From Fusobacterium ulcerans ATCC 49185 (GTDB lineage Bacteria > Fusobacteriota > Fusobacteriia > Fusobacteriales > Fusobacteriaceae), in assembly GCF_900683735.1 (NCBI RefSeq), contig NZ_LR215979.1, forward strand, positions 3,534,001 through 3,598,000: a stretch of 64,000 nucleotides of DNA. The letters are read 5' to 3'. This document shows, in pieces, positions 29,036 to 40,700 of this stretch. Position 1 is the first letter of the stretch, and each line of letters starts with the position of its first letter. Made by a program: the position numbers and the translations under genes. The notes under the pieces are model-generated. The model saw only the letters and a list, made by a program, of their open reading frames with translations. It ran no database searches and was not told the origin of the DNA.

Positions 29036-32000
29036 ATGATAGAAAAAATTATGAAGGCTGTAAAAAGTGGGAACAAAAAAAGAGGAAGAAATATAACAAT
29101 AGGAGCAGTAGTAGGATTTTTACTTTCATGTACTGTAGCAATAGGAGCAGATGAATATTTATGGATAAAAAATGATGAGGGAATAAAATTTAGTATAGAT
29201 GGAAATTCCACTGGAAGTGGAGAGAGTTGGAATGAAGATAATCCATATACTGATGAAAATATTTGGAATGCAGATACTAAAACTTATGTAAATAATATAA
29301 CATTATCAGGAACAGATAATGATGTGTCAAGTTTTATCCAAATTGGATATGGATTAAAATTAGAAGGAGATTTAGGAGCATTTAAACTTATAAATAATGG
29401 TTCAGTAGCAGGAACAGCAGGAAGTGATGGAACTGGTTATGGAATTTATAATAATGCAGGAAGTATAGAAAGCCTAGTAAATAACGGTTCAATAGCAGGA
29501 ACAGGAGAAGGGTATGGTAGGGGAATTCATAGTGCCTCAAAAAGTAACATAGGAAGCCTAGTAAATAATGGAGCAGTTATAGGAAATATGGGACATGGGC
29601 ATGGAATTTATAATGCTGGTACTATAGAAAGTCTAATAAACAACAGTTCAATAACAGGAAGTGGTACAGGAGATATGATGCATGGGATAGGAATTTATAA
29701 TTCAGGAGGTACCATAGGAAGCCTAGTAAATAATGGCTTAATAACAGGAACAGCTACAGGAAATGGTGGAAATGGTTATGGAATTAATAGTAGTGTAATG
29801 GGAAGTATAGAAAGCATAGCAAATAGTGGTTTAATAATAGGAACATCTGCATTATCTAAAGGTATTGGAATTTATAATGCTCCTAATGTAACAATAGATG
29901 CAATAACAAATACAGGAGTTATTTATGGAAAAACTAATGCTGTACAGAATGATACTGTTGGAATAATAACTAATTTTAATAACTATGGAATATTAGCAAC
30001 AAAAGGAAGTTCCGTTGTAACTAATAGTGGGACAATATCAAGTGAAAAATATTATGGACTAGAGATTGACGAAGCTAGTGGAATAGTAAGTAATGGTTCT
30101 GATTATGCTAGTCTAATGGATTTACCAACAGAAATAATTGTAGGTTATGATGAAAATGGAGACCCAATAAAAAGAAATATGACAATAAAAAATGCTAATA
30201 TCCAAGGAGGAGGATCAGGTTCAGGAACATCAACAGATAGTTTTGTATTTTTATCTAATCCTACTGAATTTGATAACACTATACTAAATGGAAAAGATAA
30301 GACATTAAAAGTTATTGGAACAGACAGAGAGGTAAAAGGTTCAATAATAAATGCTTATGGAACAGCAGTTGCTTTTGAAGGAGCAAATGGTCAGCTTACA
30401 TTATCAGGAACAACAGTAAATGGCGGGACAGATGAAACAAATAATATAACAGTATCAGGAAGCGACAATGGAGATACCTTGATACTTCAATCAGGAGAAG
30501 TTGAGTATGTAGGTGGAGGAGAAGGAACTCAAAATACTATAATAAATGGAAATATAGATATGAAAGCAGGATATGATACTTTTACTCTTACTAAAGGGAC
30601 AATAATTAATGGAAATATAGCTATGGGAGCTGATAATGATACCCTTACAGTAGAAGCAGGAAGTATTATTAATGGAACTCTTGATGGAGAAATGGGAAGT
30701 GACACTCTTAGTTTTAATTCACCAGCAGCAAGAGATGCAGCTAATGGTGGAATAAATATTCATCATAACATATCAGGATTTGAAAAGATGAATATAAATA
30801 CAAATGTAACTCTATTTGAAAAAACTGTTAAAGATGATGGAAGTGTGGGAGATTTAACAGTAACAGATGCAGAAAATATAGCAATAGGAGCAGGAGGAAT
30901 ACTTACTTTAAGAATAGATACAAGTAAGTTAGGGGATTCAGGAGATGCAGGTAAGATTGTAGGTCATGCATTGTATGGAAATGATGGAACTATATCTTCA
31001 AAAGGAGGAAAACTGCTGCTGGCACTAAATGGAGCAGGGAATAGCAGTATAATAAGTTTTGGGGGGACTCAATTAGGTAGCAGCTTAGTTACAGATTATG
31101 AAGGATTATTTCAAAAAGAAGATGTAACTTTTGGGACTACATCATTACTCCATTCAGTAAAAAGAGTAGAAGGAAGCAATAATGAAGTGATAATTACATC
31201 TAAAGTTGATCTTCCTACAGATATAAGTTATAAAAAATTGAATGAAGTATATCATAGTATTCTTTCAGTAGATGAATTAGGAAATTTCAATGTAGATGAT
31301 GATGAAAAATTATCAACATTCTTAGGATATTTAAATGATATTTATGCAGGAAATCCTTACTCATATTCTAGTGAACTTTCAAGAAAATCTGTAGGAATGT
31401 TCAGAGATATAGTAACAGAAAATATTTTCAAACCAGAAACAAATAAATGGATGATACATGGAGGACTTACTCATGTAGATGGAGGAACTAAAGATACTTA
31501 CTATGGAAAAGGTTACTATACTTATGACATAGGAAGTTCTGATATGGATGCAGATACAAAAATTACAGGAGCATATATGTTAGGAGAATATGGAGTATCT
31601 GATACACTTACTTCTGGAGTAGTGATAGGAGGGAATAAACTTAAATCTGACTTGTCTAATGGGTCTAAAGTTGATGGAAGCACGCTGTATCTGGGAGCTT
31701 ATGCAAAGAAATATGTAGGAAATCTAAAAGTAACAGCAGGAGCAGGATTCCAATATGGAGATTATGATGCAGACAGACTGGCAGTAAACAAAGTAGCAAG
31801 TGATACAGAAATGTCAGCAGTAAAATATTCTGATAATTACAATGATATGACATATGATATCTATTTGAATGGAAGATATTCATATAATATTGGAGATAAC
31901 CTATTCTTAGAACCATATGGGACTTTATCATATACATACATAGATCAAGATGGTGCAGATGAAGGAAATCAAACTCTAGCAATAGAAACTGATTCAAAAT

Positions 32001-32353
32001 CATTTGACTATACATCAGCTAAAATAGGAGCAGACTTGAAGAAAGTTATACCTCATGAAAAAGGAAAGAGTACACTTTCAGCAGGAGTAAGCTACACAAG
32101 AATACTTGATGGAGCAGATGAGGAGTTTATCACAGGAAGATTTAAAGGTGGAAGCGACTTTGATATACTGGTTGCTCACAAAAATGAACAGAACATAGGA
32201 TTAAATGCAAAATATGCTCTTGAACTTGAAAATGGAGTACTATTTGATGTAAAAGGAACTTATGCAGTAGAAGGAGATTCAGATAATCAATCAGGAAAGA
32301 ATAAGACAAAAGGAGAATGGATAGTAGGAGCAGGATTAGGGTATAAGTTCTAA
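29036..32353 (+). CDS. Type V autotransporter, 1105 residues
   Basis: A large surface protein. A basic, extended signal peptide (residues 1-38, hydrophobic core IGAVVGFLLSCTVAIGA) leads to a passenger of glycine/asparagine/threonine-rich beta-helix repeats. About six repeats of roughly 30 residues containing SLVNNG and GYGIYN lie between residues 118 and 290. Aspartate-rich segments follow. About residues 800-1105 form an outer-membrane beta-barrel ending in GLGYKF, with the terminal phenylalanine needed for barrel assembly. It has a GGAGGG ribosome site, its own promoter candidate and a terminator, so it is probably monocistronic. The ligand is unknown; adhesion is the likely role from family knowledge. 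Confidence 0.9.
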   Translation: MIEKIMKAVKSGNKKRGRNITIGAVVGFLLSCTVAIGADEYLWIKNDEGIKFSIDGNSTGSGESWNEDNPYTDENIWNADTKTYVNNITLSGTDNDVSSFIQIGYGLKLEGDLGAFKLINNGSVAGTAGSDGTGYGIYNNAGSIESLVNNGSIAGTGEGYGRGIHSASKSNIGSLVNNGAVIGNMGHGHGIYNAGTIESLINNSSITGSGTGDMMHGIGIYNSGGTIGSLVNNGLITGTATGNGGNGYGINSSVMGSIESIANSGLIIGTSALSKGIGIYNAPNVTIDAITNTGVIYGKTNAVQNDTVGIITNFNNYGILATKGSSVVTNSGTISSEKYYGLEIDEASGIVSNGSDYASLMDLPTEIIVGYDENGDPIKRNMTIKNANIQGGGSGSGTSTDSFVFLSNPTEFDNTILNGKDKTLKVIGTDREVKGSIINAYGTAVAFEGANGQLTLSGTTVNGGTDETNNITVSGSDNGDTLILQSGEVEYVGGGEGTQNTIINGNIDMKAGYDTFTLTKGTIINGNIAMGADNDTLTVEAGSIINGTLDGEMGSDTLSFNSPAARDAANGGINIHHNISGFEKMNINTNVTLFEKTVKDDGSVGDLTVTDAENIAIGAGGILTLRIDTSKLGDSGDAGKIVGHALYGNDGTISSKGGKLLLALNGAGNSSIISFGGTQLGSSLVTDYEGLFQKEDVTFGTTSLLHSVKRVEGSNNEVIITSKVDLPTDISYKKLNEVYHSILSVDELGNFNVDDDEKLSTFLGYLNDIYAGNPYSYSSELSRKSVGMFRDIVTENIFKPETNKWMIHGGLTHVDGGTKDTYYGKGYYTYDIGSSDMDADTKITGAYMLGEYGVSDTLTSGVVIGGNKLKSDLSNGSKVDGSTLYLGAYAKKYVGNLKVTAGAGFQYGDYDADRLAVNKVASDTEMSAVKYSDNYNDMTYDIYLNGRYSYNIGDNLFLEPYGTLSYTYIDQDGADEGNQTLAIETDSKSFDYTSAKIGADLKKVIPHEKGKSTLSAGVSYTRILDGADEEFITGRFKGGSDFDILVAHKNEQNIGLNAKYALELENGVLFDVKGTYAVEGDSDNQSGKNKTKGEWIVGAGLGYKF

Positions 32354-32365
32354 AGATTATAAAGT

Positions 32366-32396
32366 GAAAGGCTGGCTGATGAATAGCCAGCCTTTT
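32366..32396 (+). terminator. Rho-independent terminator after the 1105-residue autotransporter
   Basis: AAAGGCTGGCT and AGCCAGCCTTTT pair across a 7-base loop. Confidence 0.8.
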
Positions 32397-32434
32397 AACT
32401 CAACAAGTAATCATGATATTTCAAGGGGGAAGTT

Positions 32435-32728
32435 ATGACAGAAGGAAAATTTATAAGATTTTATAAAAAGAGAAATAAAAGTAAAAATCATAAAGAAGTG
32501 AAAGAAAAAATAGACTTATTTTGGAAAGTACTGCAGAAAGCTTTAGATGAAGAGAATAAAATAACCTTTAAAAATTGGGGAATATTTGAGCAAAAAGAGG
32601 TAAGGTCAAGAAAAATAGTGATACCTAAAATGGATAAAGTTGGTTATACAAAAGCTAAGAAAAAGATAAGATTTAAAGCAGGAGCAGGATTACAGGATAT
32701 AGTAAATGGAGCTGGTACTGATGAATAA
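32435..32728 (+). CDS. HU/IHF-like DNA-binding protein (first of two)
   Basis: A 97-residue basic protein. VLQKALDEENKITFKNWGIFEQKEVRSRK (split, about residues 32-60) has the HU pattern of a helix followed by FxNWGxF and basic beta-arms, and KKKIRFKAGAGLQDIVN gives the usual HU C-terminus. The extra basic N-terminal 20 residues are unusual for HU. The next gene starts within its last codons, so translation is coupled. It lies downstream of an autotransporter; a local nucleoid or regulatory role is inference. Confidence 0.7.
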   Translation: MTEGKFIRFYKKRNKSKNHKEVKEKIDLFWKVLQKALDEENKITFKNWGIFEQKEVRSRKIVIPKMDKVGYTKAKKKIRFKAGAGLQDIVNGAGTDE

Positions 32729-32987
32729 AAGAGAATTAGCAAAAGTATACAGTGAGATGGGTAATGGAGAAATATCAGAAAGAAAGGCACTAAAAGAAAT
32801 AGATATATTTCTTGAAACAGTACAGGAGGCTTTGCAGAAAAGCCGTTCATTAATATTTATAAATATAGGAATATTTGAAATAAAGGAAAGAAAACCAAGA
32901 ATAATATCAAATCCAGTAACAAGAGAACTAATGAAAATCTATCCAAAGAAGACAGTAAGATTTAGAATGTCTAAAAAAATGAAATAA
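32721..32987 (+). CDS. HU/IHF-like DNA-binding protein (second of two)
   Basis: An 88-residue basic protein with the HU order: an N-terminal helical part MNKRELAKVYSEMG, FLETVQEALQKS, then FINIGIFEIKERKPRIISNP as the DNA arm and KKTVRFRMSKKMK at the end. ATG 32721 overlaps the previous gene by 8 bp, with GGAG at about 32708-32711. An earlier in-frame ATG at 32706 is less likely. It is diverged from its neighbour, so the pair may form a heterodimer as IHF does. Confidence 0.7.
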   Translation: MNKRELAKVYSEMGNGEISERKALKEIDIFLETVQEALQKSRSLIFINIGIFEIKERKPRIISNPVTRELMKIYPKKTVRFRMSKKMK

Positions 32988-32992
32988 TCAAT

Positions 32993-33070
32993 AAAAAGAC
33001 AGAGAAAATATATTGTATTTAAAATCTTAGAGATAAGATGGAGATAATAATATAAATCTCTGTCTTTTTT
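32993..33070 (+). terminator. Terminator built around intergenic repeat copy B
   Basis: AAAAAGACAGAGA at the left pairs with TCTCTGTCTTTTTT at the right, enclosing about 50 bases. The enclosed segment (32998-33043) is the second copy of the repeat seen at 20783-20830, with its own small CTTA/TAAG hairpin. Confidence 0.6.
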
Positions 33071-33213
33071 ATTTAAAAATAAGAAAATTGAAATAAAACT
33101 AGAGTGAAAATTTTAATGTATTGTATAGTTAAAATGATAAAAAGGAAGTCTAATATATCAGACTTCCTAAAATAATATTATTTAATCTAAAAGATTATTT
33201 CCCTTAGTAGCTA

Positions 33214-33615
<402 letters not shown>

Positions 33616-34111
33616 AATTCTATACTTTATATATTTTTTTCAACTCTCTCTTTATTCTATTCTGGAATACTTTTTTTAATAGCTTTTTTAAAACACTTAT
33701 AATATTTTAATAATTTCATTTTTTTACATTTGATATCTAATACCTCTATTTTTTATAAATCAATATAATTTAGTCGCTTTTATTTATTATATATTCAAAA
33801 AATAAGTACATATTTGTATAAAAATATTTTTAACAAATAATATCTATAAATCTAAAATATATATGAATATTAAAAAAATAATTGATTAATAATATATTTT
33901 TATTTGTATGTAAAAAAATATCATGCTATAATTAACTTAATTAAAGAAAAATGTAAACAAAAATAATTATCAATTTTTGGAATGAATCAATTCTAAAAAC
34001 CATATTTTTAGAATATTTGTTTGTCATTTTATAAAAAAGGAGGGATAGACTTTTATTTTTAAAAAACTAAAACATCTTAAAAAGTAATTTATTCTTAAGG
34101 AGGAAAGAGAT
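33616..34111. other. AT-rich intergenic region upstream of the adhesin operon
   Basis: No gene is visible. A perfect 9-bp dyad, TTCTAAAAA-ccata-TTTTTAGAA (33991-34013), about 100 bp before the coiled-coil gene is an operator candidate. A GGAGGG at about 34039 and a GGAGG at about 34099 are seen; the second serves the next gene. Confidence 0.5.
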
Positions 34112-34693
34112 ATGAAAAAAATGTTCACAGTATTTCTTTTTCTATCTTGTTTAACAACTGCACTTTATTCACAAGAAGTAAGTGAAAAAGAGGGGAAAAA
34201 AGTTCTTGAACAGATAAGAAGAGAAATACAGGCAGAGGAAAAGGCAAAACAAAAAGCTATTGAAGATGCTGAAAAAGCAAAAGCTGAAGAGGAAAAAGCC
34301 AGAATAGCAGCAGAAAAAGCTGAAGAAAAAAAAGGGAAAAAAATACTTGAAGATATCAGAAGAGATATGAATGAATCTCTGGAAGAAAAAGTATTTAGAA
34401 GTGAAAATAATCCTGAAGCCAGAATAGCAGCAGCTGGAGCAGCTTTTGAAATAGGTAAGGAAAGAATGGCTTTTCTGAAAATGGAAGAAGAGGAAATTAT
34501 AAAACTAGAAGAGGTTTTGGGGATGGAACCTGATGAAAACAGAGTATTTTTGAGCCAGAAATTTGATGAGGTATATGATGAGTTTAATTCAAACAATAAT
34601 GAGATTGAACTTCTTTTACTTGAAAATGAGAAGCTTAATGAATACTTGAGTAGATTAGATAGAATGGAACAGAAAGTAAGAGCAGGAAATTAA
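34112..34693 (+). CDS. Secreted coiled-coil protein preceding the giant autotransporter
   Basis: A 193-residue protein with a cleavable signal peptide (residues 1-20, ending ALYS). The mature part is almost wholly helical and charged. GKKVLEQIRREI (28-39) and GKKILEDIRRDM (75-86) are an internal duplication 47 residues apart around an alanine/glutamate/lysine coiled coil. A second helical part with heptads lies at about 115-190 and ends KVRAGN, like the RAGN end of FadA. Small secreted coiled-coil proteins precede RadD in F. nucleatum. It lies 17 bp before the autotransporter, so it is probably an accessory or partner. No enzymatic function is apparent. Confidence 0.75.
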   Translation: MKKMFTVFLFLSCLTTALYSQEVSEKEGKKVLEQIRREIQAEEKAKQKAIEDAEKAKAEEEKARIAAEKAEEKKGKKILEDIRRDMNESLEEKVFRSENNPEARIAAAGAAFEIGKERMAFLKMEEEEIIKLEEVLGMEPDENRVFLSQKFDEVYDEFNSNNNEIELLLLENEKLNEYLSRLDRMEQKVRAGN

Positions 34694-34709
34694 ATAGGGG
34701 GAAGATTTT

Positions 34710-37700
34710 ATGAGAAAAAATGACATTGAAAAATCTTTAAAGAGATTTTTGAAAAGAAAGGTCAGTTATTCTCTTTCGCTTTTGATAGCCTTCATGATAA
34801 CAGGAGGAATATCTTTAGGTGCAGGAATAACAGCAGAGGAAATACAGGAAACTAAAAGCGATCTTTTAACTAGGATACAAACAGAACGAGAAGAAATAAA
34901 AAGAAAAATAGCAGAAAATGAAAGATTAATAAAAGAATATAATTCAGATTTTGTGGAACTTGTAAGAAAAGGAGACTTTTATTCAAAACCTTTATTCAAC
35001 AGTACACAGGTCTTTTTTACTTATCAGTATTTAGATAATGGAAAAGTGAAAGACAGAACAGATAAAGAATTTAAAGAAACAATAGACGCAATAAATAAAC
35101 ATTATGGAACAAAGAGTGGAAGAAGTCTGTTTAGAGCAACTGGAAATGTTGGAAAAGATAAAATAATGTCTGGAAATGGAGTAGCTGTAGATAATGAAGT
35201 ATTCAGAGAAACAATTGAAGTTGGAGCTAATATAAAACCAATTGAACCTGAACTTCCAATGATTAATCCAAGTGTATCAGTAAGTGTATCAGCACCAACT
35301 GTAAATCTTGGAGCATTGCCAGGAACAGTAAGTCCAACAATGCCAACAATGCCAACAGTAACAGCACCAGTGGTTGCAGTGCCAACAGCACCAAGTGGAG
35401 TAAATGTATCAGTTACAACACCAGGAGCTGTAGATAAAATAACAGTAACAGCACCAACAATAACAACACCAACAACACCAAGTGATAAAAATATAAATGT
35501 TACAGCACCAGCAACACCAACAGGATTTGAGCCAACTACTGTAACAGCACCAACAGCACCAAGTATCCCAGTTATTGTACCACCAACTATTCCATCGTTT
35601 GCTTCAAATGTTGTTTCAAATGGAAATGGAACAGCTAATCATATTGATACTAGAACTTTAAGTAATGGTGTTATAGAAATGGTTGCAATTAAAGGTGGAA
35701 ATTTTAATTTAGTCAGAAATACTGCTAATACATGGACATATGAATATACTGGATATAGTGGAGCTAATGTCTGGGCTATAGGAGATGCTAAAAGTGATCT
35801 TCATGCAGACGTTGGATCAGGATTGACATGGAGCGGTTTAGCTAGAACTTCTACAGCTTCTGGTGGATCTCAACTAGGGTTTCAAAAATTGGTTGGGTCA
35901 GGAGCTCAATCAACAATGTTAAGCAATGCAACATTTCTTTATACTAGAGGAATGGAAAATGCAACTTCTAACCTAGGAGAATTTGTACATATGGATATTC
36001 ATGGAGCTGCTGCACCAGCAGGTCAAAGAACAGGATTAGATACTGGAACTAATGGATTGAGTAATAAAACTGCCATTTTAGCGGCTTATGATGATGCTGG
36101 AAATAATATTAACTGGACTTATGGAACAACAAAAAATACAACAGCAGCTTCAGATAGATATACATGGATAAATAGTGGAAAAATAGTTATTGAAGGAGGA
36201 AACACTTCTCTTACTAACCATTATGACCATAGTTCAGCAGGAAGAAAAGCTATAGCTATGAATACAGGGGAGGTAATCTTTCAACCATATTTTAATGGAA
36301 CTAATTATTTTCAAAAATATACTTCTGTATTCGTAATGTCTCTTGATGGAACTGGAGTACATCATATAATGTACAATGGACCAACAGGAAGCATAAAAAC
36401 ATATACTCAAACAGCTTCTATTTTCCTATCTGGATCTAGTGGTGCAGGAAGACCATTGAGTATTGTAAATAGAGGAACGTTAGAAATGTATGGAGAAAAT
36501 TCAGCTGGAATTTTCCTAAAAACAGGTTCTGATAATGATTTATATTTTACTACTGATAACTTTGCTTTCAATAGTTCAACTAATACTGTAACTGCTGGAA
36601 GTTATAAGCCATTGAAGTTATTTGGAGATAAAAGTATAGGTCTATATGGGGCTGCTACAGATGGTTCTACAATTGGAAATTTTGCAGTAGATATTGGAGA
36701 AACTGGCAAAGGAAATCAGAATTTTACAACTTCTACAGCTTCTGGAACTACTAATGGAACAAACTTAACAGATTATAATATCAATCCAAGTGGTGGAACA
36801 AATAAAAATATAGAAGGATCTTTTGGAATAATTGCCAATGCACCTATGAAGCTTACAAGCCACCAGATAAGAATATATGATAAAACTGAAAATAATGTTG
36901 GAGTATATCCTAATGCTGATGTTGCACTTAATCTTGGAGGAGGAGAAATTTCTTTAAATGGTGGAAATACAAATATTGGTATTTTAATTAATGGTAAGGG
37001 AAGTGTAACTTCTACAGGTAATGTTTCAGTAACAGGTGGAGTAAAAAATATGGCTGTTTATGTTAAAGGAGGGACTTCTGGTCCTGCAGAAACAGTTTCA
37101 GTAAATAAAGTAACAGCTACAAATACAGAAGATTCAGTAGTTGTTTATGGAGAAAGTGGAGCAAAGATTACAGCAAAGGAATTAAATGTTGTTTCAAAAG
37201 TAGGGGCAAATCCAACAACTGGAAATGGAAAAGATACAGGAGCTGCTTTTGCTTCAGGAGCTAATACTGTTATTACAATTGATAGAGCAGCAACTCCTGG
37301 AAGTGCTAATATATCTATAACAGGATCAAAATTAGATGATGCAGACAGATATGTTGGATTTGGAGTTATGGCAACAAATGGTGGAGTTGTTAATGCTAAA
37401 AACAACTATATAAAGGTAGTTAATGGATCAACAGCAGCAGCATCTATAGGGGCAAACTCTAATATAGATTTATCAGGAGGAACAGTAGAATTTGATGGTT
37501 CAGGATATGCTGTTTATTCAGATGGAGTAGGAAAAATAAATTTAAGTAATTCTAAAATGATTCTTAAAGGAAAAGCAACAGCTTTTGATGTAGATATGCT
37601 GGCAGGAATACCACCTGTAACATTAGATGCAAATTCAAGAATTCATGTAGAATCAAATGATGTTGTTGTCTTTAACCTAAAAAATGCAACAGGACTAAGT

Positions 37701-40700
37701 ACAAGTGGATTAGAAGCTAGTATAACTACAGCTCTTGGATCAGCTCTTGGAGGAGCAAATCTTTCATCTCTTATAGTTGCAGGTGGAGGTATTGACAAAT
37801 ACAAAATAGCTGCAGTTGATGGTGGAACAATTAGTATTGGAAATTTAGATAAAACTGGAATAGGTGCAGGAGGGGAAACTCAGGCTCAAGAAGATGGAAA
37901 CTTCTACTATAACAGATTCTTAGGACAAAGACTTGTAGCAACAGCTACAAACAGTACTATTTCTGCCGTTCTTAATAATACTCAGGCTTCTAAATTTAAC
38001 AACCAAGTAGTTGGATTGGAAATGAACTCAAGTAAATTGGCTACTTCTAATGCAGAAGCAGGAATAAATTTAGTTAACTCAACTATTATAGCTGATAGAG
38101 ATGACAGCGGATCAGGTGCAATAGGAGCTTTCATAAACTATGGAGTTGTAACTGTAGATGGAACTAGCTCAATAAAGGTTGAAAAAGAAAGTAATGCAGC
38201 AAATGCTCAAGCAGTTGGTATTTACGCAGTAAATGGAAGTAAAGTTGATAATGCTGGAGAGATTGAAGTAGGTGGAAATCAATCTATAGGAATTCTAGGG
38301 CTGGCATATAGAGAAGATTCTTCTAGTATGCCAATAATTGACGAATTTGGTCCATCAGCACTGGGACAAGGTAAAGTTAATATTATTAATAATAAAAATA
38401 TAGCTCTTAATGGAATAGGAAGTATAGGTATCTATGCAGATAATAATAAACCAACAGGAGTAAAAGGGGATGTACTTGTGACAAATACAGCCTCTGGAGT
38501 GATAACTGTAAGAAACTCAGATAGTATTGGTATCTATGGAGAGAAAGCTACAATTTCTAACCTTGGAAAAGTATCAGTTGGGGATGGAGGAGTAGCTATA
38601 TATGCTAAAAATGGAACTGAAGTAACAGATCTAGGTACTTTGGATCTTGGAGCTGATGGAGTAGGGGTTATGGCTGATGGGACTTCTGATATAACTGCAA
38701 CATCTGTAACTCTGACATCAAATAATACTGGAACTCTTGGAAAAACTGGTATCTTCTATAAAGGGGACTCAGGGACAGAAAGTAAAACTATAGGTGTAGC
38801 AGTAAATGCTTCAGCTTTTGATAAAGGGACTGCTATATATGTTGAAAATATGAATATCACTTCTTCGGGAACTTTAAATATAGGTAAGGAAGGAGTAGGT
38901 ATTTTTGTGAAAGGAAATTCAACTCAAACAGGTACAAATACAGGAACTATTGATCTTACATCTGGAAAAACAGGTGCAGTAGGTATGTACACAAAAACTG
39001 CCAATATCCTTAATAATACAAGTGGAATCATAAATGTAAATGACACTTCTCAAATAGGTATGTATGCAGAAGGAACAGGAAACAAAGCAACAAATAAAGG
39101 AACAATAAATTTAAATGTAGACAGTTCTACAGGTATTTATGTAAAATCAGGGGCTATTACAGATATTGATACTAATGGTATAGTGTTTGCTGGAAAATCA
39201 AGTGTAGGAGTTTTTGCAGAAGGTGCTCAAGTAAACTTCAAAGATAATTTGATTCTTGCTAATAATAATGAAAATAAAAATATCTATGTTTATGGTAAAG
39301 GTGCTACTGTAGGAATTGATGCAGGTAAAACAATAACTGTAAATGGTGTAGCTACTCCATCAACAGTAGGGAATAAAACAGTTGGAATATATCTTGAAAA
39401 TGCTGGTACTGCAAGTACATTTAATGGAACTGCAGGACAGCTTGCTGTCACAAATGAAGCAGTAGGTATCTATTCTAAAGGTAATAATACTCTAAATGTA
39501 AATGTTACTGCTGCTGGAGAAAAAACTACAGGAGTATTCATAGATGGAGCTTCTACAATAACAGGAACTGTAACTGCTACAGGATCTCCAACTGTTGGAG
39601 CAGTAGGAGTATATGGCAGTGGTGGAGTTGTAACTATAGGCGCAGGAGGACTTACTCTTAATACAAACTCTGGAAAAGGAACAGGAATGTACCTTACAGA
39701 TGGAGCTTCTGCTGCTGGTGGAACAATAACTGTAAATAATACATTAGGTGTTAAAAATATAGGGGTATATTACAGTAAAGGAACTACATCTGGAACTGTA
39801 ACAAATAATTCTGCTGTTTCTCTTGTTGGAAGCGACAGTATAGGAATATATGCAGCTGATGGAATAACACTTGTAAATAGCGCTAATATAACATCAACAG
39901 CTGGACAAAGTGACAGTATAGCTTCATATGTAGGAGGAGGGTCACAATTAACTTCAAATGGAACTATCGAATTATATGATACAGCTGGTGGAATAGGAAT
40001 ATATACAGAAGAAGGAAAAGGAGTAAATTCTGGGACTATAACATTAAATGGAACAGCAGGTTCAATGGTTGGAATGGTATCAGAAGCTCAAACAGGAAAA
40101 GTAGCTTCTATAGAAAATACAAATACAATTACTGTAGGAAATAATCTGGGAATGTATGTAGCAGGTGCTGGAATAAGTTCAGGAAAAAATACAGGAAGTA
40201 TAGTTGCTACAACAGGAACAGGAGTATATGTAGATGGTGGAGGAAACAGCTTTGATGGAACTGGGGGAACTATTACATCAAATGCAGTTGGAATCTATCT
40301 AAAAAATACAGATACTAATAAAATAACAGCAGGAACTTTAAATATAGCTTCAGGAGGAGTTGGAGTATTTGGAGAAAATGCAAAAATAGATTTTGCAGTA
40401 AATGTTACAGGAACAGGAGCAGTAGGAGTTGCAGCTAAAACTAACTCTGTAATATCTGGAAATATAACAACTGGACAGGATTCAGTTGGAGTATACCTTC
40501 TTGATGATACTGTTGCATTTAATGGTGCTAATATAACAACTGGAACAAATAATTTAGGAACATCAGTAGGAATATTGTTTGATGCAGGAATAACTGGTGC
40601 ATACACTATGAATAATGTAAGTGTAAATGCTAAAAATGGAGTAGGTATATATCTAGGTGGAGCTGGAATGACTCTTAATCACAATGGAAATGTAACTACT

